This document shows positions 54,191 to 62,516 of a stretch of 64,000 nucleotides of DNA, piece by piece; position 1 is the first letter of the stretch; the number at the start of each line of letters is the position of its first letter. Origin of the DNA: CAZRHR01 sp964578885 (GTDB taxonomy: Bacteria > Bacteroidota > Bacteroidia > CAIKAF01). The stretch covers positions 1-64,000 of the forward strand of contig CAZOEO010000003.1 of NCBI GenBank assembly GCA_964578885.1. Reading direction: 5' to 3'. A model generated the notes under the pieces. The model saw only the letters and a program-made list of their open reading frames with translations, did no database searches and was not told the origin of the DNA. Position numbers and translations under genes: made by a program.

Positions 54191-54880
54191 TTAATCGTTG
54201 CTACGGCCCATGTAAGCCAACACATAATACAACAGAGTTGTCACTGCGGCCAGGGCAGAGATCACATACGTTAAAGCGGCCAGTGAAAGTGCTTTGGTTG
54301 CTTTGGTGTGTTCCTCGCCATATGTAAGACCAGTAGCATTTAACCAAACCAAAGCTCTTCTGGACGCATCAAATTCCACAGGCAAGGTAATCAGAGAGAA
54401 GAGGGTGATGAAAGATTGCGCCACAATCACGATGAGCAGAGCCGTTTTACTTCCCCAGCCCAACATGGCACCGCCAAAAAGTGCGGCGATGAAAACGAAA
54501 TTAATGACGTTGGTCGAAATTTGGACGATGGGCACCATGGCGGACCGAAACTGTAAGAACGGGTAAGCAGTGGCGTGCTGAACTGCGTGCCCGCATTCAT
54601 GTGCAGCAACGGCGGCGGCGGCTACAGAACGTCCTGAATAAACTTCGGGAGAAAGATTTACAGTACGGTTCATTGGATTATAGTGGTCAGTCAAAGTGCC
54701 TTGAACACAGGTCACCTGTACATCGTACAATCCATTTTCACGCAACATTTTTTCTGCCACTTCCCGGCCAGACAATCCGCTGCGAAGAGGAACTTTGGCG
54801 TATGCGTTGAAACGGTTTCTGAGAGCTAGACCGGCTAGCATGCTCAGCACCATAAATCCAATAATGATTAGAAAAAACAT
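54191..54880 (-). CDS. Membrane zinc metallopeptidase (Zn_peptidase_2 family)
   Basis: The 229-residue protein has an N-terminal membrane segment (2-21), the zinc motif AAHECGHAVQHA near residue 90, and three further membrane segments in the C-terminal half. It matches the putative neutral zinc metallopeptidase family (PF04298; YugP-like). The physiological substrate is unknown. It is a single gene with a strong terminator. Confidence 0.9.
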   Translation of the reverse strand: MFFLIIIGFMVLSMLAGLALRNRFNAYAKVPLRSGLSGREVAEKMLRENGLYDVQVTCVQGTLTDHYNPMNRTVNLSPEVYSGRSVAAAAVAAHECGHAVQHATAYPFLQFRSAMVPIVQISTNVINFVFIAALFGGAMLGWGSKTALLIVIVAQSFITLFSLITLPVEFDASRRALVWLNATGLTYGEEHTKATKALSLAALTYVISALAAVTTLLYYVLAYMGRSND

Positions 54881-54995
54881 AGTTTGAAAAATTACAGTTC
54901 AAAATTGCTAAAGATTACGGAATAATGACGCACCTGTTTCGCAAAACCCTATAATTTTAGCAAAGTTTAAAGAGTCATTACCTTTTTGAGTTTTG

Positions 54996-55003
54996 TATGT
55001 TTG
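54996..55003 (+). promoter_or_regulatory. -7 element of surE, flush with the preferred start codon
   Basis: TATGTTTG matches TAnnTTTG exactly; five bases later is the ATG at 55009. The ATG at 54997 lies inside this element, which supports 55009 as the true start. The -33 position has no TTTG. Confidence 0.4.
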
Positions 55004-55008
55004 TACCT

Positions 55009-55776
55009 ATGGATTCATCACGCCCCTTAATTGTAGTTTGTAACGACGATAGCATTTTTGCTCCAGGTATTCAAGCGCTTATTGAAGCTGTAAAGCCTTT
55101 GGGCGACCTATTGGTGGTAGCACCGGACAGTCCGCAAAGCGGTATGGGACACGCCATCACCATCAATTCCACCTTGCGCGTCAATTTACTGGAATCCAGC
55201 GCAGGATTAGAACGTTACTCATGTAGCGGAACACCTGTAGATTGTATCAAGATGGCGGTTACCCATTTGGCGAAGAGAAAAATCAGTTTGGTGGTCAGTG
55301 GGATTAATCATGGTTCCAACTCGTCAATCAATGTGATTTACTCCGGAACCATGTCTGCGGCGGTAGAGGCCTGTATTGAAGGAATTCCCGCCATTGGTTT
55401 CAGTTTATTGGATTATTCCTGGGAGGCAGATTTTTCCCATGCCATGCCATATGTCACTGAAATTGCCACGAAAATTTTATCCTCAGGTTTGCCGAATGGT
55501 GTTTGTTTGAACGTGAACTTGCCAAAAGGTCCGATCAAGGGAAGCCGATTATGCAGACAAGCGCATGCCATGTGGGTAGAAGAAATGGATGAAAGAGTAG
55601 ATCCGAGAGGCGGAAAGTATTATTGGTTAACCGGTCATTTCGAAAACATGGACCAAGGAACAGATTCAGATGAATACGCACTAGCGGAAGGTTTCATATC
55701 TATAGTCCCGGTACAAACGGATTTAACGGCCTACAAAGCATTTCAATTTTTAGAAGAAAAAGGCTTTAGTTTCTAA
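55009..55776 (+). CDS. surE: 5'/3'-nucleotidase SurE
   Basis: SurE is a metal-dependent nucleoside monophosphatase with a stress survival role. Metal ligands are seen in VVCNDDSIFAPG, PDSPQSGMGHAITI and SGINHGSNSSINVIYSGT, and the family's AVEACIEGIPAIGFS follows. About 255 residues from the ATG at 55009; a start four codons upstream (54997) is possible but would lie in the predicted promoter. It is five bases from the next gene. Confidence 0.94.
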   Translation: MDSSRPLIVVCNDDSIFAPGIQALIEAVKPLGDLLVVAPDSPQSGMGHAITINSTLRVNLLESSAGLERYSCSGTPVDCIKMAVTHLAKRKISLVVSGINHGSNSSINVIYSGTMSAAVEACIEGIPAIGFSLLDYSWEADFSHAMPYVTEIATKILSSGLPNGVCLNVNLPKGPIKGSRLCRQAHAMWVEEMDERVDPRGGKYYWLTGHFENMDQGTDSDEYALAEGFISIVPVQTDLTAYKAFQFLEEKGFSF

Positions 55777-55780
55777 GAGG

Positions 55781-56095
55781 ATGCGCGCATTTTTTGAAAA
55801 AAACCATTTTGGATTTGGTATGGTCCTTGGGGCGGTGCTTCCCATGATTACCTTTATTCTGTTATTTTTAGCAGATGAGCACCTCATGCACAGAGGCCCT
55901 GGTGCCGTGGTAGTTCCACCCAATATCATGGCCTTTTTGTCTATTGCTTTAAATCTTTTACCCTTTAGGTATTATATGATTCAACTCAGGTATGAGCGAA
56001 CCGGACGAGGTATTTTATTTTCCACCTTTATGCTTGGCTTCATCAATGTTTTGTATCTGTTTTGGGTAGTTGAAGGAAACACGGGAGCGCCGTAG
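55781..56095 (+). CDS. Small membrane protein between surE and lpxB
   Basis: I do not recognise a named family. The 104-residue product has three hydrophobic segments (about 13-33, 48-66, 77-97), with the conserved-looking link HRGPGAVVVPPN between the first two. It follows surE by four bases and ends two bases before lpxB, so it is co-transcribed with them. A role linked to the envelope is an inference from lpxB. Confidence 0.75.
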   Translation: MRAFFEKNHFGFGMVLGAVLPMITFILLFLADEHLMHRGPGAVVVPPNIMAFLSIALNLLPFRYYMIQLRYERTGRGILFSTFMLGFINVLYLFWVVEGNTGAP

Positions 56096-56097
56096 GC

Positions 56098-57195
56098 ATG
56101 CGATACTATCTTTTAGCCGGCGAACTTTCGGGCGATCAGCATGGTGCAGCACTTATACGTGCCATCAAAGCCATCGATTCCGAAGCGACCTTTCGGGGAA
56201 TGGGAGGAGACGCGTGTGCGGCAGAAGGCATGGACCTTCACCGACATTACAAAGCGCAAAATGTAATGGGTTTCTCTGAGATAATCAGGCATTTACCCAA
56301 ATTGCTTCGATTTTTAAATGAAACGAAAAAAGACCTGCTAGACTGGAAACCGGATGTGGTTATACCCATTGATTATCCAGGGTTTAACTTAAGAATAGCC
56401 AAGTTTGCACACCAGAAAGGATTTCCCGTAGATTATTTTATACCGCCGCAAATTTGGGCCTGGCACTCGTCCAGGGCATTTACGCTGAAGAAATATTGTC
56501 GTCAGATATTCTGCATTTTACCATTTGAACCCGATTTTTACAGGAGGTATGGCATCACCGCCACTTATGTTGGCAATCCACTTACCGATGAAATTGCATT
56601 TGGTCCTTCGGATCAAAGACAAGCCAACACCCTACTGCTGATGCCGGGAAGCAGGCCGATGGAGATTAAAAAAATGTTGCCTGTAATGTTGGAAGCTTCC
56701 GAAAAATTATCACATTTTCAAGAGGTTGTGGTGGCAGGATTGCGAACTATTCCGGCAGAATTATATCATGAAGTGCAGCAATATCCCAAGGCAAGAGTAG
56801 TCTTCGACGAAACGCGTGATTGGCTTCAAAAGGCAGAAGCCGCCTTGATTACAAGTGGAACTGCTACGCTTGAAGGTGGACTGGCGGGGATTCCGTTGGT
56901 CGTTTGTTACAAGGGGAATCCGATTTCCGTGGCCTTGGCCAGGAAGCTGATTCAAGTGCCTTATATATCGTTGGTAAACCTGATTGGCAATCCGGGCTTT
57001 CTTTCCGGAAAAATCGGACAACCACTTGTTATAGAATGCATTCAGGAAAATTGCACACCGAACAAACTAGCTGAAGCATTAAAAGTTACTTTGGCACAAA
57101 GAGAAAAGCTTATCCACCAATTTCTTATCCTACGAAAGCAATTAAATCATAAGGAAGGCATAGCGGTTGCTGCCAAACACATTGTCTTCAAATGA
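56098..57195 (+). CDS. lpxB: Lipid-A-disaccharide synthase
   Basis: LpxB joins lipid X and UDP-diacylglucosamine to the lipid A disaccharide at the inner membrane. LLAGELSGDQHGAALI at the N-terminus, FRGMGGDAC, VVIPIDYPGFNLRIAK, YFIPPQIWAWHSSRA and LLMPGSRPMEIKKMLP are characteristic, and LITSGTATLEGGLAGIPLVV is the nucleotide-binding part. Length 365 fits. Confidence 0.96.
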   Translation: MRYYLLAGELSGDQHGAALIRAIKAIDSEATFRGMGGDACAAEGMDLHRHYKAQNVMGFSEIIRHLPKLLRFLNETKKDLLDWKPDVVIPIDYPGFNLRIAKFAHQKGFPVDYFIPPQIWAWHSSRAFTLKKYCRQIFCILPFEPDFYRRYGITATYVGNPLTDEIAFGPSDQRQANTLLLMPGSRPMEIKKMLPVMLEASEKLSHFQEVVVAGLRTIPAELYHEVQQYPKARVVFDETRDWLQKAEAALITSGTATLEGGLAGIPLVVCYKGNPISVALARKLIQVPYISLVNLIGNPGFLSGKIGQPLVIECIQENCTPNKLAEALKVTLAQREKLIHQFLILRKQLNHKEGIAVAAKHIVFK

Positions 57196-57360
57196 CTTCC
57201 TTAATTTCCGTTAAAAAAAAGACATCAAAAACAGTTTTAACTGTTGAATATCAATTACTAAGGAGCAAAAATCAAAGAGATATTCCCTGCAATTCAAAAA
57301 CCGGGTGAACAAACCGTGTGAACCTCTGTTTAGATTTATACCAATTTAAATTCAACAAGT

Positions 57361-59121
57361 ATGAAACAAAAATTACTCATTCCGGGATTGCTAATGGCAG
57401 CAGCACTCGGATTAAATGCACAGAATGCGAACGTTCAAATTATCCACAATTGCCCCATTCCAAGCGCAGACAGTGTTGACATTTATTTGTTTGATGGAAC
57501 CAACTGGAGCCAATCAGCTGCGGTAAATAACTTAAAGTTTCGTCAGGCCACTCCATTTATTTCTCTACCGGCTGGCAACGCAAATCTACGCGTAGCTATT
57601 GCTCCAAGAACAGCTAACCCAGCCATTGGAGATACCCTGACTTCATTTGCCGTTCCTCAGTTGGCTAACAATACCGATTACGCGGCCATTGCTGCCGGTG
57701 ATGATCTAACACCAGGCAACCCAAATTCATTTAATGTATTTTTTGGAGGAGCAGCTCAAGCATCTACATCAGGTAACTTTGGAATCACTATTTTCCATGG
57801 TTCTACAGATGCACCTGGTGTAGGCGTTTTCACTTCTGATAATGCTTTACAACCAGTTAGTGCCAACCTGACCTTTGGCAATTTTACCACTACAGCAAAT
57901 ATTTCGGCAACAGACAAAAGTGTTTTGCTTACAGGTGGAAACGATTTCAACACCATGATTGCTGGTTTCGGCGCGCCTTTGGCCACCTTGAATGCTGGTG
58001 GTTTGGGTGGAGTGGTATTCGCTTCAGGATACTTAAACTCTGCCAACGGACCGGCATTTGGTCTGTTTGTTGCCCTACCCGACGGAACGGTATTGCCTTT
58101 GCCAGCTGAAGACTTAGCACGTGTGCAAATTATTCACAATTGCCCGGATCCAGCCGCCGCCGCGGTAGACATTTACATTTATGCTGGTGGTTCATTAGCC
58201 ACTAAATTAGAAGATGTCGCTTTCCGTACTGCTACTCCATATTTAATTGTACCTGCTACCACGTTCCGTGTAGTAGTGGCTGGTCCTGCCTCTACTGATA
58301 CATCTACTGCGGTTTTCGCAGCTAACTTACCCCTTGCGGTGAACACAACTTCTCAGGTGATTGCCAATGGTGTGATTGATCTAAGCGGTAATCGCTTCGA
58401 CCACTCCAAAACTGTAAATGGTGCAGGTAACATCGGTTTCACTTTCGAAGTTTTAGGTTCTGCCCGTATTGCTGCTCCAAATGCAAATACTGCCAGCGTA
58501 TATCTATACCACCAAGCACCTGATGCACCCGCAGTAGACGTGGTATCAGTGGCTACCACTTTGGTATTGGCTCCTAACCTAACCTACGGTACAGGTGCAG
58601 GTTACCTCGACTTACCTTCATTTGCAGGTTTAACTTCAGAAATTGACTTGAATGCAGCTGGAACCACCACCACTGTAAAACGTTATCAAGTGCCACTGGG
58701 CAATCTGGCTGGTGTCACCGCTACCGTATTTGCTTCTGGTTTCCTTACACCAAACGATGAAAACGTAACGGGTCTTCCCGATTTCGGTGCATGGGTAGCT
58801 TTACCTACAGGTGGAAACATGATTCCATTGCAAGAGTCTCCTTTGTCCGTTACCAGCATCACTTCAGCTACCTCTGGTGTAGTAGCATTCCCAATTCCAG
58901 CGCAAGAAGTGTTGAACATTCAGTTCAACAGCAACGTAGCGGAAATGGTGAAAATGGAAATCATGGATATCAATGGACGTGTGTTAAGCCAGCTCGGAGA
59001 AGTATCTGTAAGCCAAGGCGCCAACAATTTACAAGCAGCCATCCAGCATTTGTCTTCCGGTCAGTACCTTGCCCGTTTGACAGGCAGCCAAATCAACGTG
59101 GTGATCCGCTTTGTGAAATAA
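57361..59121 (+). CDS. Secreted DUF4397 repeat protein with T9SS type A sorting domain
   Basis: A signal peptide (about 1-20, ending LNAQ) is followed by four related DUF4397 modules. Two begin with VQIIHNCP and two read ITIFHGSTDAPGVGV and VYLYHQAPDAPAVDV. The last ~80 residues (PIPAQEVLNIQFNS, MEIMDINGRVLSQLG, LSSGQYLARLTG) are a type A T9SS sorting domain. The function of DUF4397 proteins is unknown. It is monocistronic, with a terminator after it. Confidence 0.9.
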   Translation: MKQKLLIPGLLMAAALGLNAQNANVQIIHNCPIPSADSVDIYLFDGTNWSQSAAVNNLKFRQATPFISLPAGNANLRVAIAPRTANPAIGDTLTSFAVPQLANNTDYAAIAAGDDLTPGNPNSFNVFFGGAAQASTSGNFGITIFHGSTDAPGVGVFTSDNALQPVSANLTFGNFTTTANISATDKSVLLTGGNDFNTMIAGFGAPLATLNAGGLGGVVFASGYLNSANGPAFGLFVALPDGTVLPLPAEDLARVQIIHNCPDPAAAAVDIYIYAGGSLATKLEDVAFRTATPYLIVPATTFRVVVAGPASTDTSTAVFAANLPLAVNTTSQVIANGVIDLSGNRFDHSKTVNGAGNIGFTFEVLGSARIAAPNANTASVYLYHQAPDAPAVDVVSVATTLVLAPNLTYGTGAGYLDLPSFAGLTSEIDLNAAGTTTTVKRYQVPLGNLAGVTATVFASGFLTPNDENVTGLPDFGAWVALPTGGNMIPLQESPLSVTSITSATSGVVAFPIPAQEVLNIQFNSNVAEMVKMEIMDINGRVLSQLGEVSVSQGANNLQAAIQHLSSGQYLARLTGSQINVVIRFVK

Positions 59122-59140
59122 ACCGATTCGTTTAATCAGA

Positions 59141-59172
59141 AAACCACTTGACGCAAGTCAGGTGGTTTTTTT
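59141..59172 (+). terminator. Terminator of the DUF4397 protein gene
   Basis: AAACCACTTGAC and the complementary GTCAGGTGGTTT segments around GCAA form a stem of about 11 pairs, followed by T. Confidence 0.8.
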
Positions 59173-59323
59173 TGTTTAAAAATCAAGGCACCATCATTGA
59201 AAATGAAATCCAATAAGAGACGAAGAGCTGAAATTGAAGCGGTATACGGTCAATAATTTAATGGGAGCACAAAGGAGGAAATAACGGGCAGGAGAAGTCA
59301 GACTTACAAAGGTGCGAGGCAAA
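59173..59323. other. Intergenic segment before the 59-kb repeats
   Basis: No gene is seen between the terminator and the repeat units. Confidence 0.5.
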
Positions 59324-59466
59324 TGAACGCATTCAGGGCGTTTCATGGGTCGGTTCTCCCGGGGGCCACCACTCCTCCTCCCCAGGCGACAAGCTACAAA
59401 TTCCCCACCACATGAGTCGGAAATTAAACGGATATAATCGGATATAAACGTTTAAAATCGGATTAC
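59324..59466 (+). repeat. Dispersed intergenic repeat, unit at 59.4 kb
   Basis: It has GCATTCAGGGCGTTTCA, GGGGGCCACCACTCCTCC, CCCAGGCGACAAGCTACAAA and GAGTCGGAAATTAAACGG like the second unit of the 8.5-kb copy. The tail has four 10-bp steps (59426-59465) instead of three. Confidence 0.9.
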
Positions 59467-59670
59467 CATTTTCAGACCCTTTTTACAAAATCCAAATAGA
59501 AAATTTCTTGAAGACAGAAATTTGAAACGCATTCAGGGCGTTTCACGGGTCGATTCTCCCGGGGGCCACCACTCCTCCTCCCCAGGCAACAAGCTACAAA
59601 TTCCCCGGCACATAAGTCGGAAATTAAACGGATATAATCGGATATAAACGTTTAAAATCGACTACCCACC
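59467..59670 (+). repeat. Dispersed intergenic repeat, spacer and second unit at 59.6 kb
   Basis: The matching positions of this unit lie exactly 200 bp after the previous one. It begins with the spacer seen at 8.6 kb (TTACAAAATCCAAATAG, AAAATTTCTTGAAGAC) and ends with four 10-bp steps (59626-59665). It differs from the first 59-kb unit at several positions, so the duplication is older than that at 8.5/9.0 kb. Confidence 0.9.
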
Positions 59671-59735
59671 TTACCCCAATTATCCCCGAAAAATCATTCA
59701 CGGCCTCTCTTTTTCCTCAAAACAAAAAACAAAAA

Positions 59736-59762
59736 AAAGCTGCCCTTGTGAGGCAGCTTTCT
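59736..59762 (-). terminator. Terminator of pnp
   Basis: AAAGCTGCC and GGCAGCTTT form a nine-pair stem over a seven-base loop, followed by T on the minus strand. Confidence 0.9.
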
Positions 59763-59768
59763 GTTTTC

Positions 59769-61985
59769 TTAGTGTCTTGGCCCGCGATCACGGTCACCGC
59801 GATCACGTCTCGGTCCACGATCACGATCACCTTCCGGCCTTTCCCTGCGCGGACGTGGTTCCGGCTCTACCCAACCCTCTGGTTGTGGAAGAAGCGCACG
59901 ACGAGATAAACGGAACTTACCAGTGGTTGGATCAATTTCCAATAACTTCACTTCCAATTTATCACCTTCTTTCAAATGGTCTGCAATATCGGCGGTCTTC
60001 TTATAGTCGTATTCTGATACATGCAACAAACCTTCTCTTTTTGGCAAAAACTCTAAGAATGCGCCGAAAGTAGTCAGTTTCTTCACGGTGGCAGTGTAAA
60101 CCGCACCAACCTCCGGAGTAGAGGCAATCATGCGAATACGTTCTACGGCAATGTTTAACGTTTCTGGATCTGAACCGGCAATTTCAACGATACCAATGGT
60201 TCCTACTTCCTCAATCGAAATGGTAGTACCTGTTTCGCGCTGTAATTCCTGAATATGCTTTCCACCTGGCCCAATAATAGCACCAATAAATTCATTGGCA
60301 ACTTCCACCGTCACAATACGTGGGACAAATGGCTTAAATTCTGAACGCGGAGCAGGAATGGCTTCGTTTAATTTATTCAAAATGTGTAAACGGCCTTCTT
60401 TTGCTTGAAGCAAAGCCTCGCGCAATACATCAAAGGAAAGTCCATCTACTTTAATGTCCATTTGACAAGCGGTGATACCTTGGCTGGTACCGGTCACTTT
60501 AAAGTCCATGTCGCCAAGATGATCCTCATCTCCAAGAATATCAGAAAGTACAGCATAGCGGTCTCCTTCTGCAATTAATCCCATGGCGATACCGGATACA
60601 TGCTCACGCATTGGAACACCGGCGTCCATAAGTGCCATAGAACCTGCACAAACCGTGGCCATAGACGAAGATCCATTGGATTCCAAAACATCAGATACAA
60701 TACGTACTGAGTAATCGAAATTAGATGGAACAATTTTCTTTAGGGCACGCATCGCCAGGTTTCCGTGACCTACTTCTCTGCGACCTGTTCCACGGTTCGG
60801 TTTTACTTCACCTGTAGAAAATGGAGGGAAATTGTAATGAAGCAGGAAACGATTCTTTCCGTCGAATACCACGCCATCAATGATTTGCTCATCTAACTTG
60901 GTTCCCAGGGTTACGGTAGTCAGTGACTGAGTTTCACCACGGGTAAAAATGGCAGAACCATGTGTAGTGGGTAAATAATCTGTTTCTGTCCAAATCGGAC
61001 GTATTTCGTTCAACTTGCGTCCATCAAGACGAGTACGTCTATCTAAAACTGCGTCTCTAACAGCTTTTTTCTCTACATCGTGGAAATACGTTTTGATTAA
61101 AAACGATTTCTCCTTGGCCTCTTCTTCAGAAATAGTAGCTACGAAAGATTCACGGATGGCTTTAAAAGCCGCGGAACGTTCTTTTTTGCTAGGATTTCCC
61201 TGAGCAGCGATATCATAAGACTTTTGGTAAGCAAAAGCATGAATGGCAGCTTTAAGGGCCTCGTCATGTTTTTCATGCACATATGTGCGTTTTACTTTAC
61301 CCACTTTCTGTGCAAGTTCCACTTGTGCAGCAACTTGAACTTTAATGGCTTCATGTGCAAAACGAAGTGCTTCGATCATTACATCTTCGGACACCTCGTT
61401 CATTTCACCTTCTACCATCACAATGTCTTTGTGATTTCCGGCTACGATAAGGTCTAGTGTAGCTCTTTCGTTGTCGGTACGAGAAGGATTAATCACGAAT
61501 TTTCCATCGATTTGGCTTACCCGAACTTCTGAAATAGGCGAGGTAAATGGAATATCGGAAACGGCAATGGCGGCTGATGCAGCCAAACAAGCCAATGCAT
61601 CTGGTAAAACAGATGTATCGTGAGAAATCAGATAAATGAGAACTTGCGTGTCAGCATGAAAATCATCCGGAAAAGTGGGGCGCAAGGCGCGATCCACCAA
61701 ACGAGAAATCAAAACCTCATAATCGGAAGGGCGAGCCTCACGCTTAAAAAAACCACCGGGAAACCTTCCGGCAGCGGCATACATTTCACGGTAATCCACC
61801 GTGAGCGGCATAAAATCAACATTTTCGCCAGCCTCAGGCTTGGCACAAGCTGTAGCCAACAACATGGTATCGCCCATGCGAACAACCACAGAACCGTCGG
61901 CCTGCTTTGCTAACTTACCGGTTTCAATGGTAATGGTGCGACCGTCTCCCAGATCAATGGTCTGGGTATGAATGTTTAATGACAT
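59769..61985 (-). CDS. pnp: Polynucleotide phosphorylase
   Basis: PNPase degrades RNA from the 3' end by phosphorolysis. Two RNase PH domains are present; the active second one has FTRGETQSLTTVTLG and GTGRREVGHGNLA. A KH domain (IGAIIGPGGKHIQELQ) and an S1 domain (TFGAFLEFLPKREGLLHVSEYD) follow. The last ~35 residues are an unusual Arg/Asp/Pro-rich tail with repeated RDRGPR-type steps, probably disordered. Length 738. It lies behind rpsO with a terminator between them. Confidence 0.96.
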   Translation of the reverse strand: MSLNIHTQTIDLGDGRTITIETGKLAKQADGSVVVRMGDTMLLATACAKPEAGENVDFMPLTVDYREMYAAAGRFPGGFFKREARPSDYEVLISRLVDRALRPTFPDDFHADTQVLIYLISHDTSVLPDALACLAASAAIAVSDIPFTSPISEVRVSQIDGKFVINPSRTDNERATLDLIVAGNHKDIVMVEGEMNEVSEDVMIEALRFAHEAIKVQVAAQVELAQKVGKVKRTYVHEKHDEALKAAIHAFAYQKSYDIAAQGNPSKKERSAAFKAIRESFVATISEEEAKEKSFLIKTYFHDVEKKAVRDAVLDRRTRLDGRKLNEIRPIWTETDYLPTTHGSAIFTRGETQSLTTVTLGTKLDEQIIDGVVFDGKNRFLLHYNFPPFSTGEVKPNRGTGRREVGHGNLAMRALKKIVPSNFDYSVRIVSDVLESNGSSSMATVCAGSMALMDAGVPMREHVSGIAMGLIAEGDRYAVLSDILGDEDHLGDMDFKVTGTSQGITACQMDIKVDGLSFDVLREALLQAKEGRLHILNKLNEAIPAPRSEFKPFVPRIVTVEVANEFIGAIIGPGGKHIQELQRETGTTISIEEVGTIGIVEIAGSDPETLNIAVERIRMIASTPEVGAVYTATVKKLTTFGAFLEFLPKREGLLHVSEYDYKKTADIADHLKEGDKLEVKLLEIDPTTGKFRLSRRALLPQPEGWVEPEPRPRRERPEGDRDRGPRRDRGDRDRGPRH

Positions 61986-62010
61986 AAAATCGAACTAATT
62001 GGGTAAAAAA

Positions 62011-62034
62011 AAAGGCAATGCGAACACTGCCTTT
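62011..62034 (-). terminator. Terminator between rpsO and pnp
   Basis: AAAGGCA and TGCCTTT (62011-62017, 62028-62034) form a stem extended by G-U pairs; T follows on the minus strand. Partial read-through into pnp is likely, as in other rpsO-pnp pairs. Confidence 0.75.
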
Positions 62035-62049
62035 CTTATGATTCAGTAA

Positions 62050-62319
62050 TTATTTGCGGAGGCCTAGGGCACTTACGATATCGCGGTAACGCTGAATATC
62101 TTTCGCCATCAAATAATTGAGTAATTTCCTTCTTTTACCCACCAGTGCAATAAGGGAGCGTTGAGTGCCAAAATCTTTCGGATTGGCTTTCAAATGCTGG
62201 GTTAAATGATTAATCCGGTGAGAGAACAAGGCAATTTGCCCCTCTGCTGAACCGGTGTTGGTTGCATTCCCACCGTGTTTGGTGAAAATCTCCTGCTTTA
62301 CTTCTGTGTTCAGGTACAT
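62050..62319 (-). CDS. rpsO: 30S ribosomal protein S15
   Basis: The 89-residue protein shows GSAEGQIALFSHRINHLTQH and RSLIALVGKRRKLLNYL, the S15 signature for 16S rRNA binding. It precedes pnp, the classic gene order. Confidence 0.97.
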   Translation of the reverse strand: MYLNTEVKQEIFTKHGGNATNTGSAEGQIALFSHRINHLTQHLKANPKDFGTQRSLIALVGKRRKLLNYLMAKDIQRYRDIVSALGLRK

Positions 62320-62343
62320 GCTACTTTCTTCTTTTCAAGTCCG

Positions 62344-62375
62344 CAAAAATAGGTGAACCTTTCGGTTTTTCCAAA
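62344..62375 (-). promoter_or_regulatory. Promoter of rpsO
   Basis: On the minus strand TTTG (62372-62375), a 20-base spacer and TATTTTTG (62344-62351) match the Bacteroidota consensus exactly. Confidence 0.75.
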
Positions 62376-62516
62376 CCATATGTTGCATAATTTTTTTTGA
62401 TTAAAAAAACCTTTAAATTTTATCCTTGTTGTTAGGTTAGATTTCAGGCTTTTTTTACTTTCGGGCCTGATTCAAGTTCACCTTTTTAACCGTTAAGATA
62501 TAATCCCAGATAGGCC

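Noticed and set aside
59324..59670. Insertion sequence or prophage remnant
   Set aside because: No transposase, integrase, terminal inverted repeats or target duplications are visible around the repeat units.
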